Assembly (NCBI RefSeq): GCF_027172205.1
Contig: NC_070614.1
Location: 32,540,001 to 32,604,000, forward strand
Source: Podarcis raffonei
Lineage: Eukaryota; Chordata; Lepidosauria; Squamata; Lacertidae
DNA length: 64,000 bases
Direction: 5' to 3'
The notes beneath the pieces were generated by a model. That model had not been told where the DNA came from. It was given only the letters and a program-made list of their open reading frames with translations, and ran no database searches. The translations under genes and the position numbers were made by a program. Below, piece by piece: positions 46,145 to 58,103 of the stretch. How positions within the stretch are numbered: the first letter of the stretch is position 1; each line of letters begins with the position of its first letter.

Positions 46145-46362
46145 ATGGTGATATTAGCAGTGTTGCTAGCAGCACTGCTTCCTCCTGCAGTGTGCCAGGT
46201 GCGTCCTCTTAAATGTGCCTTCAGTGAGCCCATCCCTATTCCTCACAAATATTATCAACCAGGTGATTTCATCATCGGAGGCATTGCTTCTCAAATGATC
46301 CTGCTTTCTGAAGAGAAAACTTTCAAAAAAGACCCCATTCAACAACAGAATCGAGAACCTGT
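46145..46362 (+). CDS. V2R exon 1 (signal peptide and N-terminus)
   Basis: The start is the first ATG followed by a hydrophobic signal peptide ([17 protein letters not shown]) and then the typical V2R N-terminus (residues [20 protein letters not shown]). The exon ends after GAACCTGT in phase 2 at a GTAAGG donor. Joining it to exon 2 makes a Val codon and the expected run into TKHYQHVLA. Confidence 0.9.
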
Positions 46363-49300
46363 GTAAGGATGCCCCCTTGTTGGTTATTTGCTTTTGTGTA
46401 AGGAAAATATATATATATATATATATAACATTTTAGGAAATGTATTATCTGACATGTGGTGCTTACAACAAATTGTGCCAGCAATATGGAGGGCTTGTGT
46501 TCAGAGTTCCAGCCTTCCAGCTATGTTGGTTAGAGCACAGTGCTGATAACGCCAAGATTGCAGGTTCAATCCCCGTATAGGACAGCTGCACATCACAGGG
46601 GGTTGGGCTAGACGATCCTCAGGGTCCCTTCCAACACTATGATTCTATGAAAAAATGCTTCTGCACAATATTTTAGTTCATTCTCCCTCCCACTGCTCCT
46701 TCCCGCTGGATTACAGCTGTTCCATAAATACATTAGTTTAGGAGACTAGCAGCAGGAATAATTTGTACAGACGGGAACTGGAATGGTATTTCTAATTGTC
46801 TTGTTTCTCCCCACAAAAATGAATTCCAAGCTACATCTGAGATGTATCCCCTCCATTGAAATAGTAATAAAGAACAATGCTGTAGTTAAAAAACAAACAA
46901 ACCCTACATTCTGGAAATGTGGAAGGAAATCATGGTGAACATGCATTTCCTTTCCTTTAGCTAAGTAACTACACAGAGCATCAACCTCTTCAAAGAATGG
47001 CTCCTTCCTTGTATGCTTGCCTTGAAATGCAACACATGGACTTAAACTTGTGGGGAGGGTGGAATTCCTTTTAATATTATAATGGTAGCCCATCCCCATC
47101 AAAACCACATCTCAACTTTCCTTTGGACATGGATGTGCATGTTCATGAATGGCTCAGCAAGCACCTATGCATGCAATGTAACCAATGCTATGCAGAAAAA
47201 TGAAACAGTTCTTTCTGCATACTTCCTTGAAGTGTGTGTGTCTGCCCATTTTGTCCATCATATTATTGTCCAAGATGCTATTTTAAATAAATCTGATAAA
47301 TGAATAATCTGCAGCAATGGGGTGGTATTGGTGTCCTACTCCAAAGCAGACGATCTTGGTGGCACGCAAAACAGCAGTAATTGTTTTATCAAGAGTGAAA
47401 TGCCCCTTTGAGATAACCTGTCATTGTCATTGTAGCTTTCTGACTAAACATTACCAGCATGTCTTGGCCTTGGCCTTTGCAGTAAAGGAAATCAATGAAA
47501 ACCGCCAGATCTTACCCAATGTCACCCTGGGGTTCCACATCTATGACAGCTATTTCAGTGCGATGTGGACCTGTCATGCAACCATTGAGTTTCTTTCCAC
47601 ACTGAACAGATTTAAGCCCAACTACAAATGCGACACTCAGAGTAATCTGGTCGCTGTCATTGGTGGACTTAGCTCTGAAACTTCTCTACACATTGCAAGC
47701 ATCCTGCAAATCTACAAGATTTCACAGGTAAGAAAAGAAGTGGATGTTAACAAATTTCACCATTTGCTTGCCTTTTACTATTTGGTTATGGGGGTTTGAA
47801 ACAAGAGTGTATTTATTGCCTCCCCCAAAAAAAGGAGAAGCGCAAAAGATGGCACTGATTTGAATTAGTGTGCATGTGCCAACTTACATGTATAGATGTA
47901 AATTGAGAAACAATCAATGAAATAAAAAGATAACCAAGAAGTCCATGACCAGCTCCCGTGTGTACCTGCTTTCAGCCTCCTGCTCAGGTGATAGACTGCA
48001 AGTTCCATGTTCTCCCTTCTGTTCCTCATAAGATGAACAAGCCTAGGTGAACTTCAGGCTATGTACACAAACACACACCTCGATTCCTCCAGAACAGCTG
48101 ATGAAAGCAGGAATCTGGATGCTACCATAGCCATTTTTGCTTAACCAAAACTGAATATATTATCCAAATCAATATTGAACAAAACGTTCCAGATAACAAC
48201 TATTATTAGCGGCACACACAGAATGAGATTTCGTTTTTCGTTCTTAATGTTTTTCTGACTCTCCACCACTTTTTACTTTTTCTCTCCTCACTTTCATCAT
48301 TAGCTTTCGTATGGCTCTACTTCAGCAATGAGTGAGAAAACCCAAGTTTTCCCCACTTTCCAGATGGCCCCCAAGGAAGCCCATCAATATATGGGGATTC
48401 TGCAGTTACTTCTGCATTTCAGGTGGATCTGGATTAGCATCCTTGCTGTGGATGATGATGATGGAGAAAGATTTTTGCAAATTGCACTCCCATTATTTTT
48501 ACAGAAGGGCATTTGTTTTGACTTCATCGACAGACTCCCTAGGTTCACTTTTATCTCTGAAGCTTTGAATACAGCAGACTTGCTTCAGGGAATATATGAA
48601 GTTATTATGAAGAGAAAAGCGAATGTACTGGTGTTTTATGGGGAAATCCAGGCCATAATCCTTTGGAGAACATTCCTATACATCCCAGCCACAGTTAATC
48701 CTAAAGGTAAAGTATGGATTATGTCAGCCCAAATTGATATTATAGCTTTTAACTTTCATACACAATGGGATTTTGAAGTCTTTCAAGGTGCTATAGCCTT
48801 CGCAAGTCATTCAAATATACTTCCGAGATTTCAACAATTTCTTCTGGGAAGAAATCTTTTCAGGGCCAAAGAAGATGGTTTTATCAAGGAGTTCTGGCAA
48901 AATGCATTCAAATGTAAATTCCCAAATTCTGTTGTGGGTGAAATGGAAGCAGAAATCTGCACCGGAGAGGAGAACCTGAGCGACCTTCCTGGTGGGTTTT
49001 TTGAAATGAGCTTGACTGGTCACAGTTACAATATCTACAATGCAGTCTATGCTATAGCACATGCTTTGCAAGCCATGCATTCTCTAAAATCAAAACACAA
49101 AGCAATGGTGGATAGAGGGAGCCTGACACTTCCAAATGAACAACTATGGCAGGTAAGAATATCATGAATAATCTAGTATTTACAGGTGGAAACAACACAC
49201 TCCACTTTGTAGACTAGCGTCTCTTCATGATTATTTCATTCACTCACGATATCATACCCTCCAACATCCCATGGATCAAAATTGGAATGCTTGTTTTTTT

Positions 49301-52300
49301 CGGTCCTGAGCTCTTGTGGAAGTCCAAGTTGAGATGGCTTCTGTAATCTGGGATGTCCTGCTCAAATCAGGATGCTTAAGGGGTATTCATTTTGAGCTTC
49401 CTTTCTCTTCCCAAAAGCAAGATGGGATGACCACAATAATTCATGTATTGAAGAGCATCTTTCCTGTCTTCTGTTTAGCTTATTAGCCTATAGCTGGGGT
49501 GGGGATACTGTAATGCAGGACTCTTAGCTAAAGCATCCCTGACAGATGACTTAAAAAAACCTCCAGTGAAAGGAGAGTCCATAACCTCCCAAAGGAGTCA
49601 GTTCCACTATTGAACAGCTCTTGCTGTCAGAAAGTTCTTCCTGATGTTTAGTTGGAATCTCCTTTCTTGAAACTTGAAGCAATTGATTCAGGTCCAAGCC
49701 TCCAGAGCAGGAGAAAACAAGCTTGTTCCATTTTCCATGCAACAGCCCTTTAGATATTTGAAGGTGGCTATGATAAGGAGACATCTGCTGGATCAGACCA
49801 AAGGACCATTTAGTCTAGCACTCTAGTTTCACAACAGTCAAGCAGGTGCATATGAGAAGCCCACAAGGAGAACTTGAGGGCAACAGTGGTCTCTCCACTG
49901 GTAATTGCCAGCAACTGGTATTTATAGTTATAGCAGAAGTAGTACCTAACACAAAGGAAACTAGCGCTAATAAGCCCAGGAACCTCACCAAAATGCTGGA
50001 GATAGTGCACCTCCACAGGCACATACCTCCACATGTGGTGGGAATGACCCAAAATCCAACTATTGTGGACAACAATCATACAAGAAATATGCAAAATAAC
50101 TAAGCAAGTATTTGAAGTCACCCCAGAACTGGCCCTATTAAAAATCTTCCAAGATAATGCCACTGACATCATAAAGAGCTCATAACCCACCTACTCTCAG
50201 CAGCCAGAAACATCATAGCCAGACACTGGAGAGATCTGTCAGGAGTAAGCATGGACCAATGGTAAAAAATAGTATGGGAAACAGCCTTATTAGAAAAACT
50301 AATCAATAAACTGAAATGGATACGAGGACAAATAGAAGAAGACGCCTTCACCCCAGTATGCTTCCCCTTTATCACAAACACAGCCCAACAAGACAATGAA
50401 AGGAATCCACTAACAGTATACAAATCAATAGGGCTAACCTGATTCAAAAACACTCACCCACCCCACTCACACGTGAAAACAAAGATCACCACAGCCAACT
50501 ACAAACAACAACCACACCCTAGGCCAACCCCAACCTCACTCACCACCAAAGGAGTACAAGCGAATAGTAAAGAAAACCCGCACAAGTGACTCTGACAGAA
50601 AACGCCACACATACATTAAGCAGCATAGAAGCATTGCCACCCGATCCCACCCCCACTCACTATTCCCCCCCACAAACCTCTTTTCCCCTTTTCTTCCTAA
50701 GGTAACACTAATGTCTCAACAAATGAAACTGATCTGTAGAAAATGTAACTTGAAAAAAGAGACATTGCACATACTTTGTAAACCAAGAAATCTATAATTA
50801 AAAATATGATGTTGTTGTTTTTTAAAAAAGTTATAGCGGAAGTAGCACAAAGCCATCTAATGAAAGCACAGTGAACAGAGAGTTCAACTCCGTTAGGAAC
50901 CACAAAAAGGAGAGCAAGATCCCATCCCTTTGGAGTGCAGGCCATCATGAAGCAGGAGCAGAACATCTGTAATATTTTTCTAGGGTAAAAGCAAAAGTTT
51001 TGTGAACAATAAGGATGGATGGAACTCCACTGCTCTCTTGATTAGTGTGGTGTAATTAAATAATTACTTGATATCTTCTGCAAGGGCAGTCATTAGCATT
51101 TCTCAGAGCCAAAGTTGCAGCCCTTTGCACTTTGGAAATAAAATGGTTCTGTTTCTTTTCTTTTTTCCAACCAGCTGCATCATTTTCTCAGACGTGTCTC
51201 TTTTAACAATAGTGCTGGATATGAGGTTTCCTTTGACCACAATGGGGACTCGGTGGCTGGATTTGATGTCATAAACTGGGTCTTTTTCCCAAACCAATCC
51301 TTTCGCAAAGTTGACGTTGGAAAGATGGATTCCCTGCTTCCTCCAGAGGAAGCATTCACCATTAGGGATGATGTCATCACTTGGCACACCTGGTTTAATC
51401 AGGTAGGGTCTCAGTATAAATTGTTTGGGCCAGATTGAGGGGTCAAAGTGGTGTTTAATTAGTCTTTACACCTAACGTAAGTGCAGGTTTTTTTACTGCA
51501 CATTCTTCCCTTGTCTCACCATTCCTCTGCCTCCAACTTCAACCTGTCAAATCTATTTGGCATGCCAGCCCTGCACCCTCCCGCGCCCCTCTTCAACTTC
51601 TTGTGCTCTGGCACGACCCACAACACTGCCTACTCTTTGTAAGATTCAGAGTTCTGGGCTGGGGTTTTTTTTTATGTGTGTTTCTGTAATCTCCCTTTAT
51701 TCCTGCTCTGTAAGTACCTGAATATCCCACCCTAACAGCCAAACAAGAGGCATGTGGTGCAATACAATAGCTGATATAAAACAGAAATAATAAAAAGGGT
51801 TTTATGATCTCTTTGTGTACAGAAGCATATCATTTCAGTTTTGCTTTATCTAATTTGCTACTTTGTTATGCCTACAACAATGGCTAACACAATACTGAAC
51901 CAACAATGCTACCATTTAACACAGGCTTGGGCAAATTCCGGCCCTCCAGATGTTTTGGAACTACAATTCCCATCATCCCTAGCTAGCAGGACCAGTGGTC
52001 AGGGATGATGGGAATTGTAGTCTCAAAACATCTGGAGGGCCGAAGTTTGCCTATGCCTGATCTAACACATCCACCACCAACTTTCATACCCACAACCATG
52101 TTATTTTTTGTTTGCCACTGAGCAGCTGCTTAGAGTCACAAGGCTCTGTTTACATTCCAGAGACAGTCCAGGCTATTGGAAGTCTCACAGGAGACTAGAG
52201 ACAGATGTGACGTACTGGTTTCCTGTTTCCTTTGTTCCTTTGTTGTTCAGTTGCTCTCTGCTTTCATAGAGACAGGATGTATATTTCTTTGCTGTCTGTG

Positions 52301-54717
52301 TAGTAAGAAATAAAGCATAGCGATGTAGCCCTAAATCTCATCACTTCCCTGTGCTGGATTCTCTGCTGAATGGGGGAACGTGCCTTGGAGCCTTACCAAA
52401 CTCTCATCCAATCACCACTCACTACCTACATTCCAAGGACATTCTCACCAATCCCTCCCTAACATTAATTCCTCTAATATTCTTACACATATATTTGCCT
52501 TAATTACTCTACTTTTAAATAGACATACAATTTTATGTACATATGCACCAGAAAATCACAGACATCAATGTGCTATATTCATCACTTTGTGAGGCCTGGT
52601 TTATTCCCCGATGTCAACCTGTTGCTGAGTAAAATTATGGAAGTCTAACTTGAATTTCATGGAGCAATAGCTTCTCTGAACTGTTCAAAATAAAGACTTC
52701 ACAATTTAAAGTAGAACAATGGATTCACTACTGTAGTAAGTGAGGTTGCTTAAAGTTTTTTCCTGGATCCTGTGCACTTGCCCATCCTGAGTAAGAAACA
52801 GAAAACTCCCTTTTGAAAAACTCCCTAAAGTGGGAGGATATGAATTATCACTTTTAAAGAAGGGAAATAAATGGCAGGGTTGGCTAAATAGTGGCCTTCC
52901 ATATGTTACAGGACTCCAGTCCTCTTCAGCCCAGCCAGCATGACAAATACAGTGGGAGCTGTAGTCTTACAGCACCTGGAAGACCAGAGGTTAACTATCC
53001 CTGATCTTGGAAACACATATAATTATTTTTATTTCATCTCAGTGGAGACAGAGTTAAGGTTCAAAAAAAATTATTGCACCAGCAATTTAAAACCTGGTCA
53101 AAGCACTGCAATTCTATACAACTGATCAACCTTAGAAAAGCAGAGACTGTCTCTGGCATCCTGTGTGCTTTCTGGAACTTCAAAGCTACCACTGTCATAT
53201 GTTTAAGGCCATTTCCATACCAGTGAGACACAAATTCCCCAAGCACATTTCCTGACTGGAAAATAATTTCCTCTTCCATCATTTAATAGGTGCTGCCCCT
53301 TTCTGTGTGTAATGACTATTGCCATCCTGGTTACAGCAGGGAAAAGAAGGAGGGGGAACCATTTTGTTGCTATGACTGTGCCCCATGCCCAGAAGGGAAG
53401 ATTTCAGACCAGAATGGTAAGAAATCCTATGTGCAGAAGAGGTGGGGAGAGGAGAATTACTGAAATTGACCCAATCTGATAAAGAAATGCTTTTGACTGG
53501 CATCGTAATTCTAAACACACATCCATATTTGATAGGTAATTCTTGTAATATTCAAGATACTCTTTCAATAATTGGGTTGGGGTGTGTGCATGTGGGTGGG
53601 TGTGGGAGAGAGAGAGAGAGAGAGGGAGAGGGAGAGAGAGAGAGAGAGAGAGTATGGAAAGCCTCTTTGAGAACCTCTGATTTGTTTTGTTTTGTTTTTT
53701 TAAAAAGAAAATGAGTATTTGTCAAAATATAACCATTATTTTTTCTAAAATAGAGTATGAAATGAAGATTTGAAAAACCAAATCCACAACTTTCCCTTTG
53801 TTTCAGACATGGCTGACTGCATTAAATGCCCAGAAGACCACTATCCAGGCAAAAAACATGATTCATGCATTCCTAAGGATATAAGCTTTTTGTCATATGA
53901 AGAACCTTTGGGAATCAATTTAGCCATTTTTTCTCTTTCCTTTTCTTTAATCACAGTGCTGGTACTAGCAACATTTGTGAAGCACCAAGACACACCCATT
54001 GTCATAGCCAACAACCGAAACCTCACCTACACTCTCCTCGTCTCCCTCCTGCTCTGCTTCCTCTGTGCGTTGCTCTTCATTGGACAGCCTCATACGGTGA
54101 CATGCCTCCTCCGACAAACGGCTTTTGGCATCATCTTCTCAGTGGCTGTTTCCTGTGTGCTGGCCAAAACCATCACTGTGGTTCTGGCTTTCATGGCCAC
54201 CAAACCAGGATCCAGTATGAGGAAATGGGTAGGGAAAAGACTGGCCAACTCCATTGTTCTTTCTTGCTCCCTTATCCAAGCAGGCATCTGTACAGTGTGG
54301 CTGACAACCTCCCCACCATTCCCAGATGTCGATATGCACTCTATGAGTGAAGAAATTGTACTTGAATGTAATGAAGGGGCACCTATTCTGTTTTATTGTG
54401 TGCTTGGGTACCTGGGTTTCCTGGCCATTGTCAGTTTGGTGGTGGCTTTCCTAGCCAGGAAACTGCCTGACAGTTTCAATGAAGCTAAATTCATCACTTT
54501 CAGCATGTTGGTGTTTTGCAGTGTTTGGCTGTCCTTTGTTCCCTCTTACTTGAGCACCAAAGGGAAATACATGGTGGCTGTGGAGATTTTCTCCATCTTA
54601 GGTTCCAGTGCTGGGCTGCTGGGCTGCATCTTCTTCCCCAAATGCTATATTATTGTCATGAAGCCAGAGATGAATAATAGGGAACAGCTAATGAAGAGAC
54701 CAAGTAAAAGCACGTAA
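46145..54717 (+). CDS. Vomeronasal type-2 receptor (V2R), complete six-exon gene
   Basis: Class C GPCR of the V2R family, expected at the plasma membrane of vomeronasal sensory neurons, where the family binds peptide or protein cues and signals through a G protein. Exons are 46145-46362, 47436-47727, 48304-49152, 51175-51402, 53290-53416 and 53807-54717. All introns are GT-AG and all phases agree, giving 2625 nt (874 residues plus stop), a normal V2R length. Order: signal peptide (residues 1 to about 17), ligand-binding Venus-flytrap domain (exons 2-4), cysteine-rich linker (exon 5 and the start of exon 6), seven-helix domain (exon 6). The tail carries the family hallmark [12 protein letters not shown] see no internal stop. 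Introns hold a tRNA-derived SINE, an old CR1 piece, an L1 3' end and a foldback repeat. Family assignment is very secure; orthology is not determined. Confidence 0.95.
46518..46650 (+). mobile_element. tRNA-Ile-derived SINE with CR1-like tail
   Basis: The head matches a tRNA-Ile (GTTGGTTAGAGCACAGTGCT, ATAACGCCAAG anticodon-arm region, GGTTCAATCC B box). The tail GGGTCCCTTCCAACACTATG plus ATTCTATGA matches the 3' end of CR1. It lies in V2R intron 1. Confidence 0.8.
47436..47727 (+). CDS. V2R exon 2 (ligand-binding domain, first part)
   Basis: 292 nt with acceptor TTGTAG and donor CAG/GTAAG. It encodes [20 protein letters not shown] and the conserved [10 protein letters not shown] stretch of the V2R amino-terminal domain. 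It starts with the last base of a split codon and ends in phase 0. Confidence 0.93.
48304..49152 (+). CDS. V2R exon 3 (ligand-binding domain, large central exon)
   Basis: 849 nt (283 codons), phase 0 at both ends, with acceptor ATTAG and donor CAG/GTAAG. It starts LSYGSTS and contains the family signatures [15 protein letters not shown] and [17 protein letters not shown]. The neighbouring frames and the opposite strand have only shadow reading frames. Confidence 0.95.
49555..49775 (-). mobile_element. CR1 LINE 3' fragment
   Basis: AACAGCTCTTGCTGTCAGAA and AGTTCTTCCTGATGTTTAG match 8382-8420 of the longer CR1 copy. Lies in V2R intron 3. Confidence 0.7.
49946..50828 (+). mobile_element. L1 LINE 3' end with target duplication
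   Basis: A 20-bp duplication with two mismatches (49926-49945 and 50829-50848) flanks 883 bp of decayed L1 ORF2 C-terminus (CACATGTGGTGGGAATGACC, the HMWWEC region) and an A-rich tail. It is an old insertion in V2R intron 3. Confidence 0.8.
51175..51402 (+). CDS. V2R exon 4 (end of ligand-binding domain)
   Basis: 228 nt (76 codons), phase 0 at both ends, the usual size of this V2R exon. It contains the conserved [11 protein letters not shown] and [10 protein letters not shown] stretches. Acceptor is CCAACCAG, donor CAG/GTAGGG. Confidence 0.93.
51925..52068. mobile_element. Palindromic foldback MITE
   Basis: CCGGCCCTCCAGATGTTTTG...GACTACAATTCCCATCATCC-type left arm and ATGATGGGAATTGTAGTCTC...CATCTGGAGGGCC right arm form a near-perfect hairpin around CTAGCTAGCAGGACCAGTGG. 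A diverged relative is at 52875-53010. Lies in V2R intron 4. Confidence 0.7.
52875..53010. mobile_element. Diverged foldback MITE
   Basis: GGCCTTCCATATGTTACAGG and CACCTGGAAGACCAGAGGTT are inverted arms of the same general type as 51925-52068. Confidence 0.45.
53290..53416 (+). CDS. V2R exon 5 (cysteine-rich linker)
   Basis: 127 nt, starting at [17 protein letters not shown] and holding six of the linker cysteines, including [11 protein letters not shown]. Acceptor is TTTAATAG. The exon ends in phase 1 at G/GTAAG, as expected before the seven-helix exon. Confidence 0.93.
53606..53652. repeat. (GA)n microsatellite
   Basis: Imperfect GA run in V2R intron 5. Confidence 0.9.
53807..54717 (+). 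CDS. V2R exon 6 (seven-helix domain, stop)
   Basis: 911 nt. Acceptor TTTCAG is followed by [15 protein letters not shown] (end of the cysteine-rich linker), then seven hydrophobic helices. Conserved features include YEEPLG before helix 1, [40 protein letters not shown] and [11 protein letters not shown]. The stop is TAA at 54715-54717. Confidence 0.96.
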
Positions 54718-54768
54718 GTGTCTAGAACTCCTGCTTCAGTCTGTAGGCTGCAGGCTTGCAAATGCATC

Positions 54769-54774
54769 AATAAA
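54769..54774 (+). terminator. Probable polyadenylation signal of the V2R gene
   Basis: AATAAA lies 51 nt past the V2R stop codon, on the coding strand and before the next repeat. The role is inferred from position only. Confidence 0.5.
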
Positions 54775-55716
54775 AGTTTTAAAATCCATATGAGAGTTGA
54801 TTCACAGAATAATTAAACCACAGGTTGGAACCTGCAGCCCATAGGCTGAATCCAGCACACCAGCCAGCTGTCAATGGCCCATCAGCCCTCAGAAAAATTG
54901 GGCACCTCTTTCTGTCTTCGCAAAGGCTCTTCTTTCCCAGGCATAGCTAAGAGATATTGCATTTTACTATTAAAGAGAAACAACAATGAACATCCAAAAT
55001 GTTATTGACCCTTCACTTTGCCATTTAGGAGCTCTTCTTCCTGAAATGCCCTTTAACACACAATGTAAAATCTATGCAATAACAATTTTAAAAATGAAAA
55101 TGTAAACAAATAAACAAACAAACAAACCAAGCATTGTTGTTGTGGGTTGAATTGTAGATTTATTGTAAATCAAAAAAATAAATTAGACACAGAAAGTTAT
55201 TGAAGTCCCCCCTCCCCACTACATCTGTGTACTAAGCATTTTCTTTTTTTGGTTGTCTAAATATGTTTTGATGTCTAGCTACAGAACATTTCAAAATGTT
55301 GAGCTGCACAGTCACAGAACTCTTAAATGGAACTGCAAAGGCCGCAAAGAAGAATAAAGGGGGTTTTTTAATAAAAAAAATTGGAATACTTTTACTTCCA
55401 GTGGGGAGCCCTCAAATCTTGCAAAGATTTTTGCACACACAGAGAGAGACACCTAATCCCCCCACTGCCTGAATTCACTGCCTGATAATGAGCCTGTGAA
55501 TTTGTGGGTAAGAATTTTCACTTAATCCAATTTCACACACAGTTTGAGGCAGGATTCATTGGCTTGGTTTCTGGGCAACAATGACATTCTTAGCCTCAAC
55601 TTTAATCTGAGGTAGCTATTTTAAGTCATCTCTCTGTATATGGAATCACAACAAACACATTTGCTCGTGGTTATTTATGCTATGTGTTTTTAAGATGGAG
55701 ATTAATAGAGTCATAT
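54775..55716. other. V2R downstream flank, nothing recognised
   Basis: A/T-rich sequence with a short (AAAC)n run near 55110. No coding or mobile feature assigned. Confidence 0.35.
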
Positions 55717-55728
55717 ATAAATACCTTA

Positions 55729-56088
55729 AAGGTAAAGATACCCCTGCCCGTACGGGCCAGTCTTGACAGACTCTAGGGTTGTGCCCTCATCTCACTCTAT
55801 AGGCCGGGAGCCAGCGCTGTCCGCAGACACTTCCAGGTCACGTGGCCAGCGTGACAAGCTGCATCTGGCGAGCCAGCACAGCACACGGAACGCCTTTTAC
55901 CTTCCCGTTGATAAGCGGTCACTATTTATCTACTTGCACCTGGGGGTGCTTTCGAACTGCTAGGTTGGCAGGCGCTGGGACCAAACGACGGGAGCGCACC
56001 CCACCGCGGGGATTCGAACCGCCAACCATGCGATTGGCAAGTCCTAGGCGCTGAGGTTTTACCCACAGCGCCACCCGCGTCCCTATAA
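55729..56088 (-). mobile_element. Sauria SINE with target duplication
   Basis: On the minus strand it starts GGGACGCGGGTGGCGCTGTG, has a perfect B box (GGTTCGAATCC), and ends with the Sauria/BovB-type tail GGGTATCTTTACCTTT. A 12-bp duplication, ATAAATACCTTA, flanks it (55717-55728 and 56089-56100). This family is restricted to squamates and fits the organism call. Confidence 0.88.
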
Positions 56089-56207
56089 ATAAATACCTTA
56101 GTCCTTGGAATATTCTCCTGCCTGAGATAATTTAGAAAGGCCTTGTCTGAGAAACAGTGATCAGAATTGTTCATGGAGTTTTTTGGGTCCCTGCACTAGC
56201 ATTTTTT

Positions 56208-56210
<3 letters not shown>

Positions 56211-56252
<42 letters not shown>
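56211..56252. repeat. (GT)n microsatellite
   Basis: About 21 GT units. Confidence 0.92.
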
Positions 56253-56254
<2 letters not shown>

Positions 56255-56548
56255 CTTAGACAAGGACTTTCTAAATTCTATACAAAAGAAGCTGGTACGA
56301 CATTAAGTTAAACTGGGATAAAGTACACTCATTTCCTTCTTCCTAAATTTCCTTCTACCATCATAAGAGTTGGGGGAGGAATTCAATGCACGTTATATTC
56401 TCGAAAGACAATCGAAGGGTGTGCCTTCAGGGGTGAGGTCAAACTGATGGAGAGTTACAGCGCCTGCTGTGGCTGTAGAGACTGACATGGGAGAGGCGTG
56501 TTTTGTTGCAGCTGGGGCAGATGAAGGCGTCCGGTTGTGCTCATTTTC

Positions 56549-57791
56549 TTTTCTTTTTTTAGAATAATTTTTATTAAGTTTTCCATTTTAACAATCTAAT
56601 CAAATCACATTAAATATTCCAAATTTTACAAATACATATCATAAAGTCCAAATATTTTGCCAAATTATAAATTTTTGTTGGGGCTTCCCATGCTTCAAGT
56701 TCAGTGGGGTCCAATCATCTTATGGTTCTACTGCCTTGAGTTTCCAATAATTCCTTCTTTAAATCTTCCTGCTGTTATCCTTCTTTCTTTCATAGCCTCT
56801 GAGTTGTTTCCACAGGCGAGCTGAAGTGAGCAATAATATGCTTCTGTGTGAACTTTGTATGACTCTCTCTTTTTTTTGCAGCTGGTATGTCTTTTATTTG
56901 CAATATATCTTCACACGCTGGTGTTTATGCTGAATCAATCAAAAAGTCCTTCTCTGGTGGCAGACGCCATCTTCTCTCAGTTCCGATGAAATAAAGTCTA
57001 GGCGTTTGCTCATTAATTTTCTCAGACAGGTAGCACCAAAAATTAGTCTTTCCAGAGGAGGTTTGCCAAATCGGACTTGAAATACAGATATAATAACAAA
57101 GTAAGAGCTTGCCTCCCCCTATGACTATAAATATCTGTAACACAGACTGACTCATAATGGCGGATCCCGATTAAATAGTGCATCACAGGAGAGTCTTTTA
57201 TCTTCTTCCAAGTATTTCAAAGAGCAAAGGCTTTAATTAATATTATTATTTCCACACAGTTTATATTTTCCGATCTCACTTGCTATAAATAATGTAGACA
57301 GTTCTTCTGGGGGGGGTTATTAAGTATTATCATAGTAGAAAAAGAAAAAGTTTTATCCCCCCCTCCTTTCCGTTCCGTTCCAACATACCGGTTTAGATGT
57401 TGTTCTTTGATGTTATCTTTCTTCCTCCCATCACTCTTGGCACCTCAGTGGCTGTAGTTGGCAGATTAATTACCCTTTCTTCGCCCGAAGCACATCCAAA
57501 ATTCTTAAATCCAATTTTTTATCTTAAGAAATGGAACTTGGAGTGCTCGCAGAGATAGCATCCAGGAGATCCGAACTCCCTCGAGGGCTTTCCATCCAGT
57601 GCCCCCACCCCCTCCTTCTTTACGAACTCAGGGATGGTTTGTGGGCAGCCACAGGTGAGACTTCATCTTCCCTTCCACCGGGAAGAATTTGGGAGGCTGA
57701 TTACTCCCATCTCAGCCTCTAAATTACCTTGTGTGAGCTGGAGAGATGGTATTGTCGGCCATCTTCCGTGGCGCCCCTAGCGGAGCCCCCC
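56549..57791 (-). mobile_element. L1-derived element with 5' and 3' UTR but no ORF2
   Basis: A perfect 18-bp duplication (CCGGTTGTGCTCATTTTC at 56531-56548 and 57792-57809) brackets 1243 bp. On the minus strand it opens with GGGGGCTCCGCTAGGGGCGC and an ATGGCCGACAATACC-containing 5' UTR. It ends with the L1 3' terminus (AACTTAATAAAAATTATTCT) and an A-rich tail. No reverse-transcriptase sequence lies between. It is a non-autonomous copy that must have used L1 proteins in trans. Confidence 0.75.
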
Positions 57792-58046
57792 CCGGTTGTG
57801 CTCATTTTCAAGACAACTGTCTTCAAATCTGGAACTATACTAGATGATCTGATAACGTGGATATTCTTTCCTTGTACTTTGTTATTTTAACTCATGTGCA
57901 ACTACTCATTTTACGTGCCTATTTTATAGTTATGTTTCTCATTTTTTAGTTTTCTTCTCGTTACCATTGTCCTTTCTTTTTTATATACTGTATTTTATAA
58001 AATCAAATAATAATAAAAAAACTTCACCCCTAAAAATGAAAAGAGA

Positions 58047-58049
<3 letters not shown>

Positions 58050-58103
<54 letters not shown>
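58050..58103. repeat. (TTA)n microsatellite, LINE tail
   Basis: About 17 units, adjoining a reversed L2-like tail fragment (TTTACCCGCTCTTCACCCTA). Confidence 0.85.

Noticed and set aside
46518-46595. Functional tRNA-Ile gene
   Set aside because: The acceptor stem does not pair well and a CR1-like tail follows; this is a SINE head.
47317-47435. Start of V2R exon 2 at the ATG at 47317
   Set aside because: The residues before LTKHYQHV do not fit V2R, and the TTGTAG acceptor joins exon 1 in phase.
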